A stretch of DNA of 64,000 bases from Robbsia andropogonis (GTDB lineage Bacteria > Pseudomonadota > Gammaproteobacteria > Burkholderiales > Burkholderiaceae): positions 27,325 to 91,324 of the forward strand of contig NZ_LAQU01000021.1 of NCBI RefSeq assembly GCF_000970345.1, written 5' to 3'. The notes beneath the pieces are model-generated. The model had not been told where the DNA came from and did no database searches. It worked only from the letters and a program-made list of their open reading frames with translations. Below, piece by piece: positions 38,558 to 46,961 of the stretch. Position 1 is the stretch's first letter, and the number at the start of each line of letters is the position of its first letter. The position numbers and the translations under genes were made by a program.

Positions 38558-40596
38558 TAGCCCTCTCCGCCATGCGCCACTTGCTGCGTACGATTAGACG
38601 GCGCGCCAGACAGGTCGGACACCGAGAATTCAACGGGATTACTAAGCGAGGACGCCTCTGCTGCTCCCGACGGCCCACGTTGTTCCGTCTTCACGTCCCT
38701 CCCGGCATCCATATCGCCGTCCCCCGGAAGATCGAAACGCGCACGGACGAAACCAACGATGCCTTGCGGAAAGGCCATCACCATCAGCAACATCGCCAGG
38801 CCCAACAGGGCCTCCCAGTAATCCGTCTGACGCGCCAGGGTATCCTGAAGCCAGGTAAATACCGCCGCTCCGACAATTGGTCCGCTCAATGTCTGAATCC
38901 CGCCCAGCAATACCATCACCAATCCGTCCACCGAACGTCCCACGCTGATCGTTTCCGGTGAGATCGTCCCTTTGGAAAAGGTATACAGCGAACCGGCCAA
39001 CCCGCCGAATATCGATGCAATGACAAACGCCAACCATTGCACGCGCTTGATATCGATGCCAATTGCCTCGCTCCGGAGTGGCGAATCACGGGCGGCACGC
39101 AGTGCATACCCCATTGGCGCAAACAGCATGCGACGCATCAGCCAGACGCCCCCCAACGCAATGACGACCGAGAGGTAATAATACGCAACCGGGGAACCGA
39201 GCCAGCCGGACGGCCACATCCCGAAGATCCCGTTGCTGCCACCAGTCACATCGTCCCATTGGTACACCACGGACCAGACAATCTGCGCAAACGCGAGCGT
39301 CAACATCGCGAAATACACACCGGACAACCGTACGCAGAACCAGCCGAACACCAAAGCGCCGAGTGCCGCAAGCACGGGCGCCAGCAATAAAGCGGCTTCC
39401 ATCGGCAGATTGAACACTTTCAGGCACAACGCCACGCCATAGGCACCCAAGCCAAAATAAGCGGCATGGCCAAACGAATGCAGTCCGCCAGGACCCATGA
39501 TGAAATGCAAGCTTGCGGCAAACAACACCGCCACTAGGATTTCAACCATCAGGACGGGAATATACGGGAAGCGCCCTGCCACGAGCGGCAGGGCCAGCAA
39601 CACGATCACGGCCACGCCGGCCGCGTAGCGAGTACGCATGGCCGCCGGACGCAGCGGCGTATCGGGCAGCGCAGCGGACCGGACGGCGGCATGCGGACGT
39701 CCGAATAGTCCCCATGGGCGAAGCACCAATACCACCGCCATCACGACAAACTCCGCCACCAGCGTAAATTTGGTCAGGGAAAACGTCAGGCCGAACAACG
39801 ACACGGTACCGATGCCAATACACATCGCCTTGATCTCGGCGATTAATACCGCGGCGACGAAAGCCCCTGGAATCGAACCCATGCCGCCCACCACCACCAC
39901 CACGAATGCATTGCCGATGGTATCGAGGTCCAGCGAAAGACTGGCAGGTGACTTCGGCACCTGCAATGCGCCGCCCAGGCCCGCGAGAAAGGCACCGACA
40001 AAGAACACGCCGGTAAAGAGCCAGGCTTGGTTGATGCCGAGTGCACCTAGCATCTCCCGATCGCTGGTGGCCGCGCGAACGAGGCGCCCCCAACGGGTAC
40101 GCGCAAGTGCATACCAGAGCAGGCCGAGCACGACAGGCCCCACGACCATCAGCAAGACGTTATAGCTTGGCACCGCGTTGCCGAACAGGGTAAAAGCGCC
40201 GCCCAATCCAGGCGCACGCGGCCCAAGCAGATCTTCCGGCCCCCAGATAAAGAGCGCGCCATCGCGAAAAATCAGCAGCAACGCAAACGTGGCGAGCAGA
40301 TGAAACAACTCCGGCGCGCGGTAGATACGTCGCAACACCACGCACTCGACCAGTGCGCCAAGACACGCCACAACGAGCGCGGACAACAGCGCTGCTCCCC
40401 AGAATCCCACCACGCTGCCGCCAAGCCGTGTCGTCAAGCTGTAAGCCACATAGACGCCCAGCATATAAAACGAGCCGTGCGCGAAGTTGACGATCCGGGT
40501 AACGCCAAAAATCAGCGATAGGCCCGCGGCGACAAGAAACATCGCCGACGCATCGGCGAGCCCATTAATCAACTGAACGAGTAGATTCGAAAACAT
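38557..40596 (-). CDS. Fused LivH-LivM permease of a branched-chain-type ABC transporter
   Basis: One 679-residue protein carries both permease subunits that are usually separate. Residues 1-300 are LivH-like (ADASAMFLVAAGLSLIFGVTRIVNFAHGSFYMLG; GGMGSIPGAFVAAVLIAE). Residues 325-630 are LivM-like (HFIMGPGGLHSFGHAAYFGLGAYG; EAIGIDIKRVQWLAFVIAS; GGIQTLSGPIVGAAVF). A soluble tail of about 45 residues ends the protein. The joint around 300-325 is rich in Ala/Arg and has no stop or start signal, so the fusion is a genuine single frame. It is the first gene of the operon. A TGTACACAT element, shared with the nicC/nicX region, lies about 190 bp upstream. Confidence 0.92.
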   Translation of the reverse strand: MFSNLLVQLINGLADASAMFLVAAGLSLIFGVTRIVNFAHGSFYMLGVYVAYSLTTRLGGSVVGFWGAALLSALVVACLGALVECVVLRRIYRAPELFHLLATFALLLIFRDGALFIWGPEDLLGPRAPGLGGAFTLFGNAVPSYNVLLMVVGPVVLGLLWYALARTRWGRLVRAATSDREMLGALGINQAWLFTGVFFVGAFLAGLGGALQVPKSPASLSLDLDTIGNAFVVVVVGGMGSIPGAFVAAVLIAEIKAMCIGIGTVSLFGLTFSLTKFTLVAEFVVMAVVLVLRPWGLFGRPHAAVRSAALPDTPLRPAAMRTRYAAGVAVIVLLALPLVAGRFPYIPVLMVEILVAVLFAASLHFIMGPGGLHSFGHAAYFGLGAYGVALCLKVFNLPMEAALLLAPVLAALGALVFGWFCVRLSGVYFAMLTLAFAQIVWSVVYQWDDVTGGSNGIFGMWPSGWLGSPVAYYYLSVVIALGGVWLMRRMLFAPMGYALRAARDSPLRSEAIGIDIKRVQWLAFVIASIFGGLAGSLYTFSKGTISPETISVGRSVDGLVMVLLGGIQTLSGPIVGAAVFTWLQDTLARQTDYWEALLGLAMLLMVMAFPQGIVGFVRARFDLPGDGDMDAGRDVKTEQRGPSGAAEASSLSNPVEFSVSDLSGAPSNRTQQVAHGGEG

Positions 40597-41032
40597 CGAT
40601 GCCCCATGTCACGACTCGACTTGCACACGCGCTCTCACGGCTACCGCTACTGAAAGCGGCCGATGATTCCTTCGCGACGCACATAATTGGTTCGTCGCCT
40701 CACAGCGCATTGCGAGACCAGCATAGCATGTCAAAAAACGTGTACTACCTATTCACCGCCGAAGAGCGCCATGCAATACAATGTACACATTTGAATTCCC
40801 CTCCATGTCTGACATGGCTAGATACATCACCGCCGCAGATTAAGGAAGCAACGCAGGCAGCCGGCGGCAATATGGTGCCCCGGCTGTCGGAAGCATGAGC
40901 ACACGCTCGGCAAGCTCGGCAAGCTCGGCAAGCTCGGCAAGCTCGGCAAGCTCGGCAAGCCGGGATTATAAGCAGATCAGGGAACGCGTTGGCGCGCGCC
41001 GGTGGCAGCGCGGGGGAGAGACGAAACGGGAG
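40597..41032. other. Region upstream of the permease gene with TGTACACAT element and 9-bp tandem repeat
   Basis: No convincing gene lies here. The part next to the permease should carry its promoter and holds TGTACACAT at 40782-40790, the same 9-mer as in the nicC/nicX promoter region. Further on is a tandem repeat (40905-40958). A plus-strand frame over the repeat would encode a Ser-Ala-Ser ladder, but it has no ribosome-binding site or homology that I recognise. Confidence 0.5.
40905..40958. repeat. Tandem repeat, six perfect copies of a 9-mer
   Basis: Six exact head-to-tail copies of GCTCGGCAA (54 bp), followed by a partial, diverged copy. Because the unit is 9 bp, copy-number changes would keep any reading frame. 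Exact identity suggests recent slippage expansion. It lies in an intergenic region with no known function. Confidence 0.95.
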
Positions 41033-41485
41033 TCAGGCGTGGTGAGCGGAGGCGGCGGGAAAGGCGCAGTCCCGCGATTCGATAACAAATGGGATACGCC
41101 GGAACTGCAGATACAGGACCACTAACGCCCGGTGTGGACTCGCGGCGGCAACACTGGCACATAACTGACGTCGGGCATCCAGCGGCTCGGCCGTAGCTGC
41201 ACTTGCAGAAGAGATGGCCACGGACATCGCCGACGAAAGCGCATGCATCCGAACGTCACCCCTGCGATGTGCCAGATGAAATGCACGGCGCGCACGACGA
41301 CGCAGGGAAACAATCGATACCGCAACAGCCAATACCATGCCGAATCGAAAAGTCGGCCCCTGAAACACGGACTCCGGGACCTGGAACAACATCATCGCAA
41401 GCAGCATAAGAACTTGCGCTGAGCAGACAGTCGCAATCGAAGGGAACAAGTAGGCCCTGGCCGTGTCGGCAATGGACGGTTTCAT
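41033..41485 (-). CDS. Hypothetical membrane protein
   Basis: A 150-residue frame beginning MKPSIADTARAYLFPS with two hydrophobic segments (about residues 12-34 and 46-61), followed by an Arg-rich stretch (RRRARRAFHLAHRRGD) and an Ala/Ser-rich tail that does not resemble a known domain. The N-terminal half looks like a small inner-membrane protein. I do not recognise the family. The start is supported only by frame length. The C-terminal third may be chance sequence, and the gene call itself is uncertain. It is transcribed towards the permease operon, not as part of it. Confidence 0.45.
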   Translation of the reverse strand: MKPSIADTARAYLFPSIATVCSAQVLMLLAMMLFQVPESVFQGPTFRFGMVLAVAVSIVSLRRRARRAFHLAHRRGDVRMHALSSAMSVAISSASAATAEPLDARRQLCASVAAASPHRALVVLYLQFRRIPFVIESRDCAFPAASAHHA

Positions 41486-41671
41486 CGCTTTGCTTCACTG
41501 AAAAGGTGGTCGGTCGGACGTACCATCCGAGAAACAATCCTGCAAAGCACAAAACATTCCAACAAGCCGTGAAGGTATGAAATATTGTAGGATGCGCGCT
41601 ACGCGCCATGACATCACACCGTGCAACGTGCCTTCGCTCGCGATGGCATTACTCCGCGCTACGCCGGCACA

Positions 41672-42142
41672 TCAGGCGGGTAAGACTGTGACCGCAACCG
41701 TCGGGGCGCGGACGCTGCGCACGTAGTAAATATCGACATCTTGCTCACCTGTTTTTACAAACCCGTGACGCAAGTAAAACGCATTCGATTCGCTACCGCG
41801 CAGTGCGCCGAGGACAATGGGCAGGTGCAGCATTGCCGCCTGGTCGATGATCATGCGCAATACGGCACTACCAATGCCACAACGCTGAAACCCCGGCAGG
41901 ATATACAAATGATCGAGCAGAAGATGATCGGCGCGGATGCGCGTGACCGTACAACCGGCACGGAACCCATCGACGAGGATATGTTGCGCGCATGCGGGAT
42001 CGAAGTTGTCTAACATACGGGCCCGAGCGCGATGCAAATCAAACCGCCCTATTCGCATCAAGCTATCTCGCATGGCCGCAACGCGCAGATTCGCCAGGTA
42101 GTCTGCGTCCTCCCACTTACTTTGCTCGAGACGGATGTTCAC
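41672..42142 (-). CDS. GNAT-family N-acetyltransferase
   Basis: A 156-residue GNAT acetyltransferase. The acetyl-CoA binding motif A is visible as LYILPGFQRCGIGSAVLRMI, with the QRCGIGSA core, preceded by HLLLDHLYI strand 4. The C-terminal NAFYLRHGFVKTGEQD is the typical motif B. The substrate is unknown. The start MNIRLEQSKWEDADYL is the usual GNAT beginning. It appears to be a single-gene unit, with no functionally linked neighbour. Confidence 0.9.
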   Translation of the reverse strand: MNIRLEQSKWEDADYLANLRVAAMRDSLMRIGRFDLHRARARMLDNFDPACAQHILVDGFRAGCTVTRIRADHLLLDHLYILPGFQRCGIGSAVLRMIIDQAAMLHLPIVLGALRGSESNAFYLRHGFVKTGEQDVDIYYVRSVRAPTVAVTVLPA

Positions 42143-42649
42143 CGCGAGACGCCCCCGCTACGCGCCACTACTCACAGAATAAGCAGGATTGCCCGGACGC
42201 TGGATGGTCTGATGCACCCACTTTTTTCAACATGATAAGCGAGAAGAGAACGTACGCGCGATCGATACTCATCGGGAAAGTGTGGACAAAATGGCACGCT
42301 GTAGAAAAACAGCGCCACGCATTATTTCAACGCGTGGCGCTGCGCGCATGCGGCGGTGACGTCGGACATCAACCATTGAAATGCGCGAAGCGCGTAGTGC
42401 ACGCGGCCCACAACACGGATGGAACCAGGCACGGTAATGCTCGGTGGATCAGCCGGAGCACCGATAGGATGCCCTTCGCAGGATGGGAGCGCAGCCCTCA
42501 CTGCTTGCCTGATGTTTCGACGTAAAAACAGTGTACTGCGGCTTAGCGAGAATTCGGTTCCTGATTTCCTATAGAATACGGACATAAAGGAAAGAATCTT
42601 TCTCGATAAAGGTATTTTTCGAAAGAAATGTTTTCAGGAGAGACATGCG
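42143..42649. other. Region between GNAT and lrp genes, with a possible minus-strand small transcript
   Basis: 507 bp without a protein gene I can support. An 87-codon minus-strand frame (42322-42585) ends inside a terminator-like hairpin and has no recognisable domain. The hairpin (42305-42342) points leftwards, yet no known gene lies to its right on the minus strand, so a small RNA or small protein transcript may end there. The lrp promoter should also lie here. Confidence 0.4.
42305..42342 (-). terminator. Intrinsic terminator reading leftwards, with no assigned gene
   Basis: On the minus strand a perfect 11-bp stem CAGCGCCACGC / GCGTGGCGCTG with an 11-nt loop (42321-42331) is followed directly by TTTTTC. 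This is a strong rho-independent terminator by sequence. The nearest minus-strand gene downstream, the GNAT gene, starts at 42142, and no gene feeds into the hairpin from the right, where lrp runs on the plus strand. Confidence 0.75.
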
Positions 42650-43123
42650 ATGCCTGCCGCCTTGGATGCATTGGATCGTCATGACCGTGCGATCCTCCGT
42701 GAACTGCAACAGAACGCACGCCAGCGTAATGCAGAGCTCGCTGAAAAAATTGGCATCTCGGCTAGCGCATGCTGGAATCGCACCCGTCAGTTGGAAAAGG
42801 ACGGGTATATACAGGGATACACGGCACTCCTCGATCAAACCAAACTGGGCTTTTCAGATACCGTACTGATCGAATTGACATTGGACGGCCACGAAGACGA
42901 AAGGCTGGCCCGGTTTGGAGAGGAACTCGCGGCATTGCCGGAAGTGATCGAGGCCTATTTGATCTCCGGCGAATATGATTATCTCGTGAAGGTAGCGGTC
43001 GACGGCACTGCTGGCTACGAACGTTTTCTACGAGAAAAACTCTACAAGATCAGCGGCATACGACACAGTCGATCGATGTTTGCCCTGCGCTGCATGAAGC
43101 AGATTCCGTCGGTGCAGCTATAG
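42650..43123 (+). CDS. Lrp/AsnC-family transcriptional regulator
   Basis: A 157-residue Lrp/AsnC regulator: N-terminal HTH (LDALDRHDRAILRELQQNAR ... ELAEKIGISASACWNR, residues 5-55) and C-terminal RAM ligand-binding domain (SGEYDYLVKVAVDG). Such proteins sense amino acids and form octamers. CAGGAG lies 9-14 nt upstream of the ATG. No amino-acid gene is adjacent, so its target cannot be named. The 3' end overlaps the convergent hxlR gene by 6 bp. Confidence 0.93.
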   Translation: MPAALDALDRHDRAILRELQQNARQRNAELAEKIGISASACWNRTRQLEKDGYIQGYTALLDQTKLGFSDTVLIELTLDGHEDERLARFGEELAALPEVIEAYLISGEYDYLVKVAVDGTAGYERFLREKLYKISGIRHSRSMFALRCMKQIPSVQL

Positions 43124-43585
43124 TTTATTGACGCGTGGTTTGTGTTCGCGATCGTTTGTTTTCCCGTGGGCGACGCGGTGCGCGACGATATGGCCGATAT
43201 GCGTCTGCACCCAATCCGCAAGACCTTCGAGTCGTGTAGCAACCGCTTCACCCATCGATGTGAGATGGTATTCGACCTTGGGTGGCACCACCGGATATGC
43301 AACCCGGCGTACGAAACCATCCGCTTCCAAGGTCTGCAGCGTCTGCGCCAGCATTTTCTCGCTGATACCTCCGACTTTTCGCCGCAATTCGCTGAAGCGA
43401 TGCGTACCCGCCATCAATCCCACCAATACCAGCACCGCCCAGCGACTGGTAAGGTGTGTGAGCACCTCTCGCGACGGACAATCCTGTGCAAATACATAGC
43501 CTTGACGCATCAAATCGGCGAGGCGAACGCCGTCTGCGTTGATCCGCATGTCTGTGGCTGCTTCCGCACCAGCTGCGCCTTTCAT
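43118..43585 (-). CDS. HxlR-family transcriptional regulator, YtfH/QorR-like
   Basis: A winged-helix HxlR regulator. The core DCPSREVLTHLTSRWAVLVL, FSELRRKVGGISEKMLAQTL and PPKVEYHLTSMG is standard. From ATG 43585 it has 155 residues, with CAGGA upstream. The frame is open to a GTG at 43711, but that would put the start inside a perfect inverted repeat that looks like the operator. It is divergent from a QorB-type quinone reductase, as in the ytfH-ytfG (qorB) pair of enterobacteria, where the regulator represses the reductase and responds to quinones or electrophiles. Cys residues that could sense these are at the HTH start (DCPS). Confidence 0.9.
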   Translation of the reverse strand: MKGAAGAEAATDMRINADGVRLADLMRQGYVFAQDCPSREVLTHLTSRWAVLVLVGLMAGTHRFSELRRKVGGISEKMLAQTLQTLEADGFVRRVAYPVVPPKVEYHLTSMGEAVATRLEGLADWVQTHIGHIVAHRVAHGKTNDREHKPRVNKL

Positions 43586-43673
43586 GCCGACGTTGTCCTG
43601 TCCGTCTTCGGCGCTTTCCACTGTTCCAATATGCTGTCTTCGTGTCACCACACCCTCCGCTTCACGCCCACCA

Positions 43674-43710
43674 TGCTTACTTTTTCGTGCGTACTTTCGG
43701 AAAGTAAGCA
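43674..43710. promoter_or_regulatory. Inverted-repeat operator between hxlR and qorB
   Basis: Perfect 10-bp arms TGCTTACTTT (43674-43683) and AAAGTAAGCA (43701-43710), separated by 17 bp that contain a further TACTTTC. The dyad lies 58 bp upstream of qorB and about 90 bp upstream of the likely hxlR start. It is well placed for binding by the HxlR protein to control both genes. Role inferred from the usual arrangement of such pairs. Confidence 0.7.
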
Positions 43711-43767
43711 CTTACCGTATTCTGCCATGAGGATCGCGTGCCCCTTACACAAAAACGGAGTTCCATC

Positions 43768-44628
43768 ATGATCGTCATCACAGGTGCAACAGGTCAACTG
43801 GGCCGTCTCGTCATTGCCGCACTGCTGCGCCGTGGCGTGGCGGCAAATCACATCGTTGCGGCAGTGCGCAGTCCCCAAAACGCCACGGATCTGGCCGGAC
43901 AAGGTGTGATCGTCCGACGCGCGGATTACACCGAACCGGCCAGTCTCGATAGTGCCTTTGCCGGCGCGGAGAAGGTACTGCTGATTTCAGGCAATCAAGT
44001 AGGTCAGCGCGTCCCGCAGCATCAAGCCGTGATCGACGCGGCGAAACGCGCCGGCGTCGCGCTGCTGGCATACACCAGTCTGGTGCACGCGACACAATCG
44101 CCACTGGCCCTGGCGGCCGAGCACCGTGCCACGGAAACCGCGATCGCAGCGTCCGGCCTGCCTACGGTCATCCTGCGTAATGGCTGGTACAACGAAAATT
44201 TTGAGACGCGCATTACCGGCGCAGTCGCGACCGGTGCGATCCATGGATGCGCCGGCACGGGCCGGTTTTCGTCTGCATCGCGTGCCGATTACGCGGAAGC
44301 AGCGGCTGCGGTACTGACGCGCAGCACGTCATCTGACATCCAGATCCTGGAATTGGCGGGGTCTGAAGGGTATTCCCTAGCCGATCTTGCCGGCAAGGTT
44401 GCCACGGCATCGGGAAAACCGGTGCAGTACCATGATCTTTCTCAAGTGGAATACGAAGCTGCATTGCTGAAACATGGTCTACCGGATGCGTTCGCCAAGA
44501 TCCTCGCAGACTCGGATGCGGGCGTCGCGACCGGCGCACTGTTCGACGAAGGCAAGACGCTCGAAAACCTGATCGGGCGGCCGACGACATCCATTGACGA
44601 GACGATCGCCGCGATCCTCCAGCGCTGA
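43768..44628 (+). CDS. qorB: NAD(P)H:quinone oxidoreductase of the QorB/NmrA-like type
   Basis: A 286-residue extended short-chain dehydrogenase-like protein. The N-terminal nucleotide-binding motif MIVITGATGQLGRLVI (GATGxLG) and the block LLISGNQVGQRVPQHQAVIDAA are typical of QorB (YtfG), which reduces quinones with NADPH. VILRNGWYNENF is also characteristic. ATG at 43768 is directly at the conserved start; GGAG lies 7-10 nt upstream. It is divergent from the HxlR regulator, with an inverted-repeat operator between them. A role in quinone or electrophile detoxification is likely. Confidence 0.9.
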   Translation: MIVITGATGQLGRLVIAALLRRGVAANHIVAAVRSPQNATDLAGQGVIVRRADYTEPASLDSAFAGAEKVLLISGNQVGQRVPQHQAVIDAAKRAGVALLAYTSLVHATQSPLALAAEHRATETAIAASGLPTVILRNGWYNENFETRITGAVATGAIHGCAGTGRFSSASRADYAEAAAAVLTRSTSSDIQILELAGSEGYSLADLAGKVATASGKPVQYHDLSQVEYEAALLKHGLPDAFAKILADSDAGVATGALFDEGKTLENLIGRPTTSIDETIAAILQR

Positions 44629-44664
44629 TCGCGTTCTTGAACCGGAGGGGTTTTGCCTACAACC

Positions 44665-46845
44665 TTAGAGGGTCACCACGAAGCGCGCTTCATGGTCCTC
44701 GAAAATGGCATCGAACGTGCCACCGTGGCCCGTGAAAATAGCATTGGCGATGAAAAGCCCCAGACCCAGACCGGAACGGTTGTTCAAATTGAGCGGGCCG
44801 CCCTTGAATGGATCGATCAGACGACGGAATGGTACCGTCACACGATGGGTTGTTTTGTTTTTGACCTCGATTCGTCGACGCCCGCCATCCACGCGAGCAA
44901 CAATCTCAATGGGTGCATTGGGGTCACCGTGCTGTCGCGCATTGCTGAGCAAATTGCTCATCCCCTGCACAAAGCGGTCTTCATCGAGATCGGCCTGCCC
45001 AAGCGCATCGCAGTCCAAGCGCACATCGTTTCCAGGATAGCTGAAACGTATTTCCTCGACCATGGCGAGCAATACCGCATCCAACGAGGTAGGTTGTCGG
45101 GCGAGGCTCAAGCCGATACCCGAGCGGATGCGGCTGACGTCCAAAATATAGCTGATCAACGATTGCATGCGACGGGTCGAGCCTTCTACACGCTTTGCCG
45201 TATCGGTCGACGTCGCCAACCCCTTACCCATCAACTGCACGGCCAGATTGATTGCCTGTAACGGGTCACGCAAATCGTGCCCCAACGTAGCCAACAACGT
45301 CATCCGTTCGCGGTCGCTTTCCCGCAGCCGTTCCAGCGCGACATCCTGCAACACCGCCTTCACCGCACGCGCCGCGCTTTGGTCCACATCTGTCCACTCG
45401 CGACAACTGCCGCGGACAATCTGCTGCCAGACTTCAAACGAGCCCCTCGGCGTCAGCCGACGGCCATTAGGCCCCGACGCCACGATCTTATCTGGTGGTC
45501 CGGCCCAACAAATCGTCTCGACCAACTCGTCGCGAAGCCAGGCCACGGTAATGCGCGACTCGCTGGATACCTGGATTGCCAGCAGGCCCGCCGCTTCACC
45601 ATTTCGCGTTAACGGCCGCGGCACATCAGGAAGATCGTGCGAAATGGAGCGTGCGACCACAATATCCAAACGGGCATCCGCCATATGCTGCGCCAGTTCC
45701 AACATTCCCTGCCCGTTGGCACCTGCACCCAGCAACAATACACGCTGGTCGATGACCACGGACACACCGTCGCAATCCATCATCTTGCCAATGGCGTCGC
45801 CGGCTGCAGCGAACCCGGCCGACAGTTCGGGCGCGTCCGCCATCAAGCTGGCGATTTCCAACCCTAACGCGTTCCACGACACCTCGGCGGACATGCGACG
45901 CTTGAATTCGATCCGTTCGATCAGTATCGATAATACTTGCGTCAGTACCGTGCATGAAAGGCGCACCGCGAGCGGCGAGCGGTACGGCTGCATGTGATGG
46001 CAAGCAATTAACCCCCACAAACGGCCGTTGATCACGATCGAAATACTCATGGACGCCTTGACGCCCATGTTTTTCAGATACTCGATGTGAATCGGTGACA
46101 CACTGCGCAGGATCGACTGACTGAGATCGAAGGCTTGGCCCGTCCCCGAATGGAGTGCCGGGAAGATAGGAGATGGAATCGCTTCGACCGACGTGATTTG
46201 CCGAATCGGCTGGAGTACATAAAGCCGACGCGCTTGCGCAGGGATATCACCGGCCGGATAGCGTTGCTGCAGAAACGGAGACAAATCATCGCGCTTGGCC
46301 TCGGCAATCACTTCACCGCTGTCATCCTGGAGAAAACGATAGCCCATGACACGATCGAAGCCGGTCATCGACCGCACGGCTTCCACGGCATCCTGCAGCA
46401 GACCCGATACCGAATCGTAATCGGTGCGTTGCAATCGCTGGATTGCCCGCTGGGCAAGTGCTGCATAGTGCCCAGAATGCGACATCCCTGGTGGTACGTC
46501 GCTAATGGACTCCCACTCGGCAATCAGCACATCCCCGGACCAGTGCACGACCATGTCGAAACGCATCCCGGCGTGACCCGCCACCTCAACGGACTCAAGC
46601 AGCGCACGCCGGTCCGTCAACGCCAGAGAAAGCAATTGCCGGGCTTCCACGCTGAAATGCTTCTCGGCGAACCGAGCCCTCAACGGCGGGAGCTCGCCGA
46701 GAAACCGGGCCGCGGATTCACTGGCAGCCAATAAACGACCAGCGTCATCAAAGCAGAGCAACGCACCGTGCGGCTGCACACTGCCCAGGGCGTGGATCGG
46801 CTCCTGGTCGCAATTCGCAATGACGTCCGTCAAACCGTTCTGCAT
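44665..46845 (-). CDS. bphP: Bacteriophytochrome sensor histidine kinase
   Basis: A 726-residue red/far-red light-sensing kinase. The PAS domain carries the biliverdin-binding Cys12 in NCDQEPIHALGSVQPHG. The GAF domain has YPAGDIPAQARRLY (P197-P202; most family members read PASDIP), H253 and ACHH (281-284). The PHY domain has the tongue motif PRGSF (466-470). The kinase part has the H-box LGHDLRDPLQ (H523), N-box SNLLSNARQHG and G-box SGLGLGLFIANA. No response-regulator or heme oxygenase gene (bphO) is adjacent, so its output partner and biliverdin source must be elsewhere. The S-to-G change in PASDIP is at a position that contacts the chromophore propionate region and deserves notice. Confidence 0.93.
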   Translation of the reverse strand: MQNGLTDVIANCDQEPIHALGSVQPHGALLCFDDAGRLLAASESAARFLGELPPLRARFAEKHFSVEARQLLSLALTDRRALLESVEVAGHAGMRFDMVVHWSGDVLIAEWESISDVPPGMSHSGHYAALAQRAIQRLQRTDYDSVSGLLQDAVEAVRSMTGFDRVMGYRFLQDDSGEVIAEAKRDDLSPFLQQRYPAGDIPAQARRLYVLQPIRQITSVEAIPSPIFPALHSGTGQAFDLSQSILRSVSPIHIEYLKNMGVKASMSISIVINGRLWGLIACHHMQPYRSPLAVRLSCTVLTQVLSILIERIEFKRRMSAEVSWNALGLEIASLMADAPELSAGFAAAGDAIGKMMDCDGVSVVIDQRVLLLGAGANGQGMLELAQHMADARLDIVVARSISHDLPDVPRPLTRNGEAAGLLAIQVSSESRITVAWLRDELVETICWAGPPDKIVASGPNGRRLTPRGSFEVWQQIVRGSCREWTDVDQSAARAVKAVLQDVALERLRESDRERMTLLATLGHDLRDPLQAINLAVQLMGKGLATSTDTAKRVEGSTRRMQSLISYILDVSRIRSGIGLSLARQPTSLDAVLLAMVEEIRFSYPGNDVRLDCDALGQADLDEDRFVQGMSNLLSNARQHGDPNAPIEIVARVDGGRRRIEVKNKTTHRVTVPFRRLIDPFKGGPLNLNNRSGLGLGLFIANAIFTGHGGTFDAIFEDHEARFVVTL

Positions 46846-46940
46846 TCGAACTCGTTTCCGTGTTGAAATGCCCTCCCCATTGACGGCACTTTGCAGATTG
46901 TAATCTTGATTTCAACAGCGGACGAGCCGTCACAACGAGA

Positions 46941-46956
46941 ATACAGTCAACTGTAT
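46941..46956. promoter_or_regulatory. Palindrome between the cation exchanger and bphP
   Basis: ATACAGT-CA-ACTGTAT, a 16-bp palindrome directly followed on the plus strand by seven T. It lies just after the exchanger stop codon and about 95 bp upstream of bphP. The central loop is only 2 nt, so a terminator hairpin would need fraying; an operator upstream of bphP is equally likely. No plus-strand gene ends here. Confidence 0.5.
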
Positions 46957-46961
46957 TTTTT

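Noticed and set aside
40895..41125. Plus-strand frame over the 9-bp repeat as a gene
   Set aside because: Repetitive Ser-Ala-Ser start, no ribosome-binding site, no domain, and overlaps a minus-strand frame of equal weakness.
42322..42585. 87-codon minus-strand frame as a small protein gene
   Set aside because: Its end lies inside the stem of a terminator-like hairpin and it has no recognisable feature; the transcript is reported as a possible RNA and not as a CDS.
43586..43711. N-terminal extension of the HxlR gene from GTG 43711
   Set aside because: It would place the start codon within the inverted-repeat operator, and the residues are not conserved; ATG 43585 has a ribosome-binding site.
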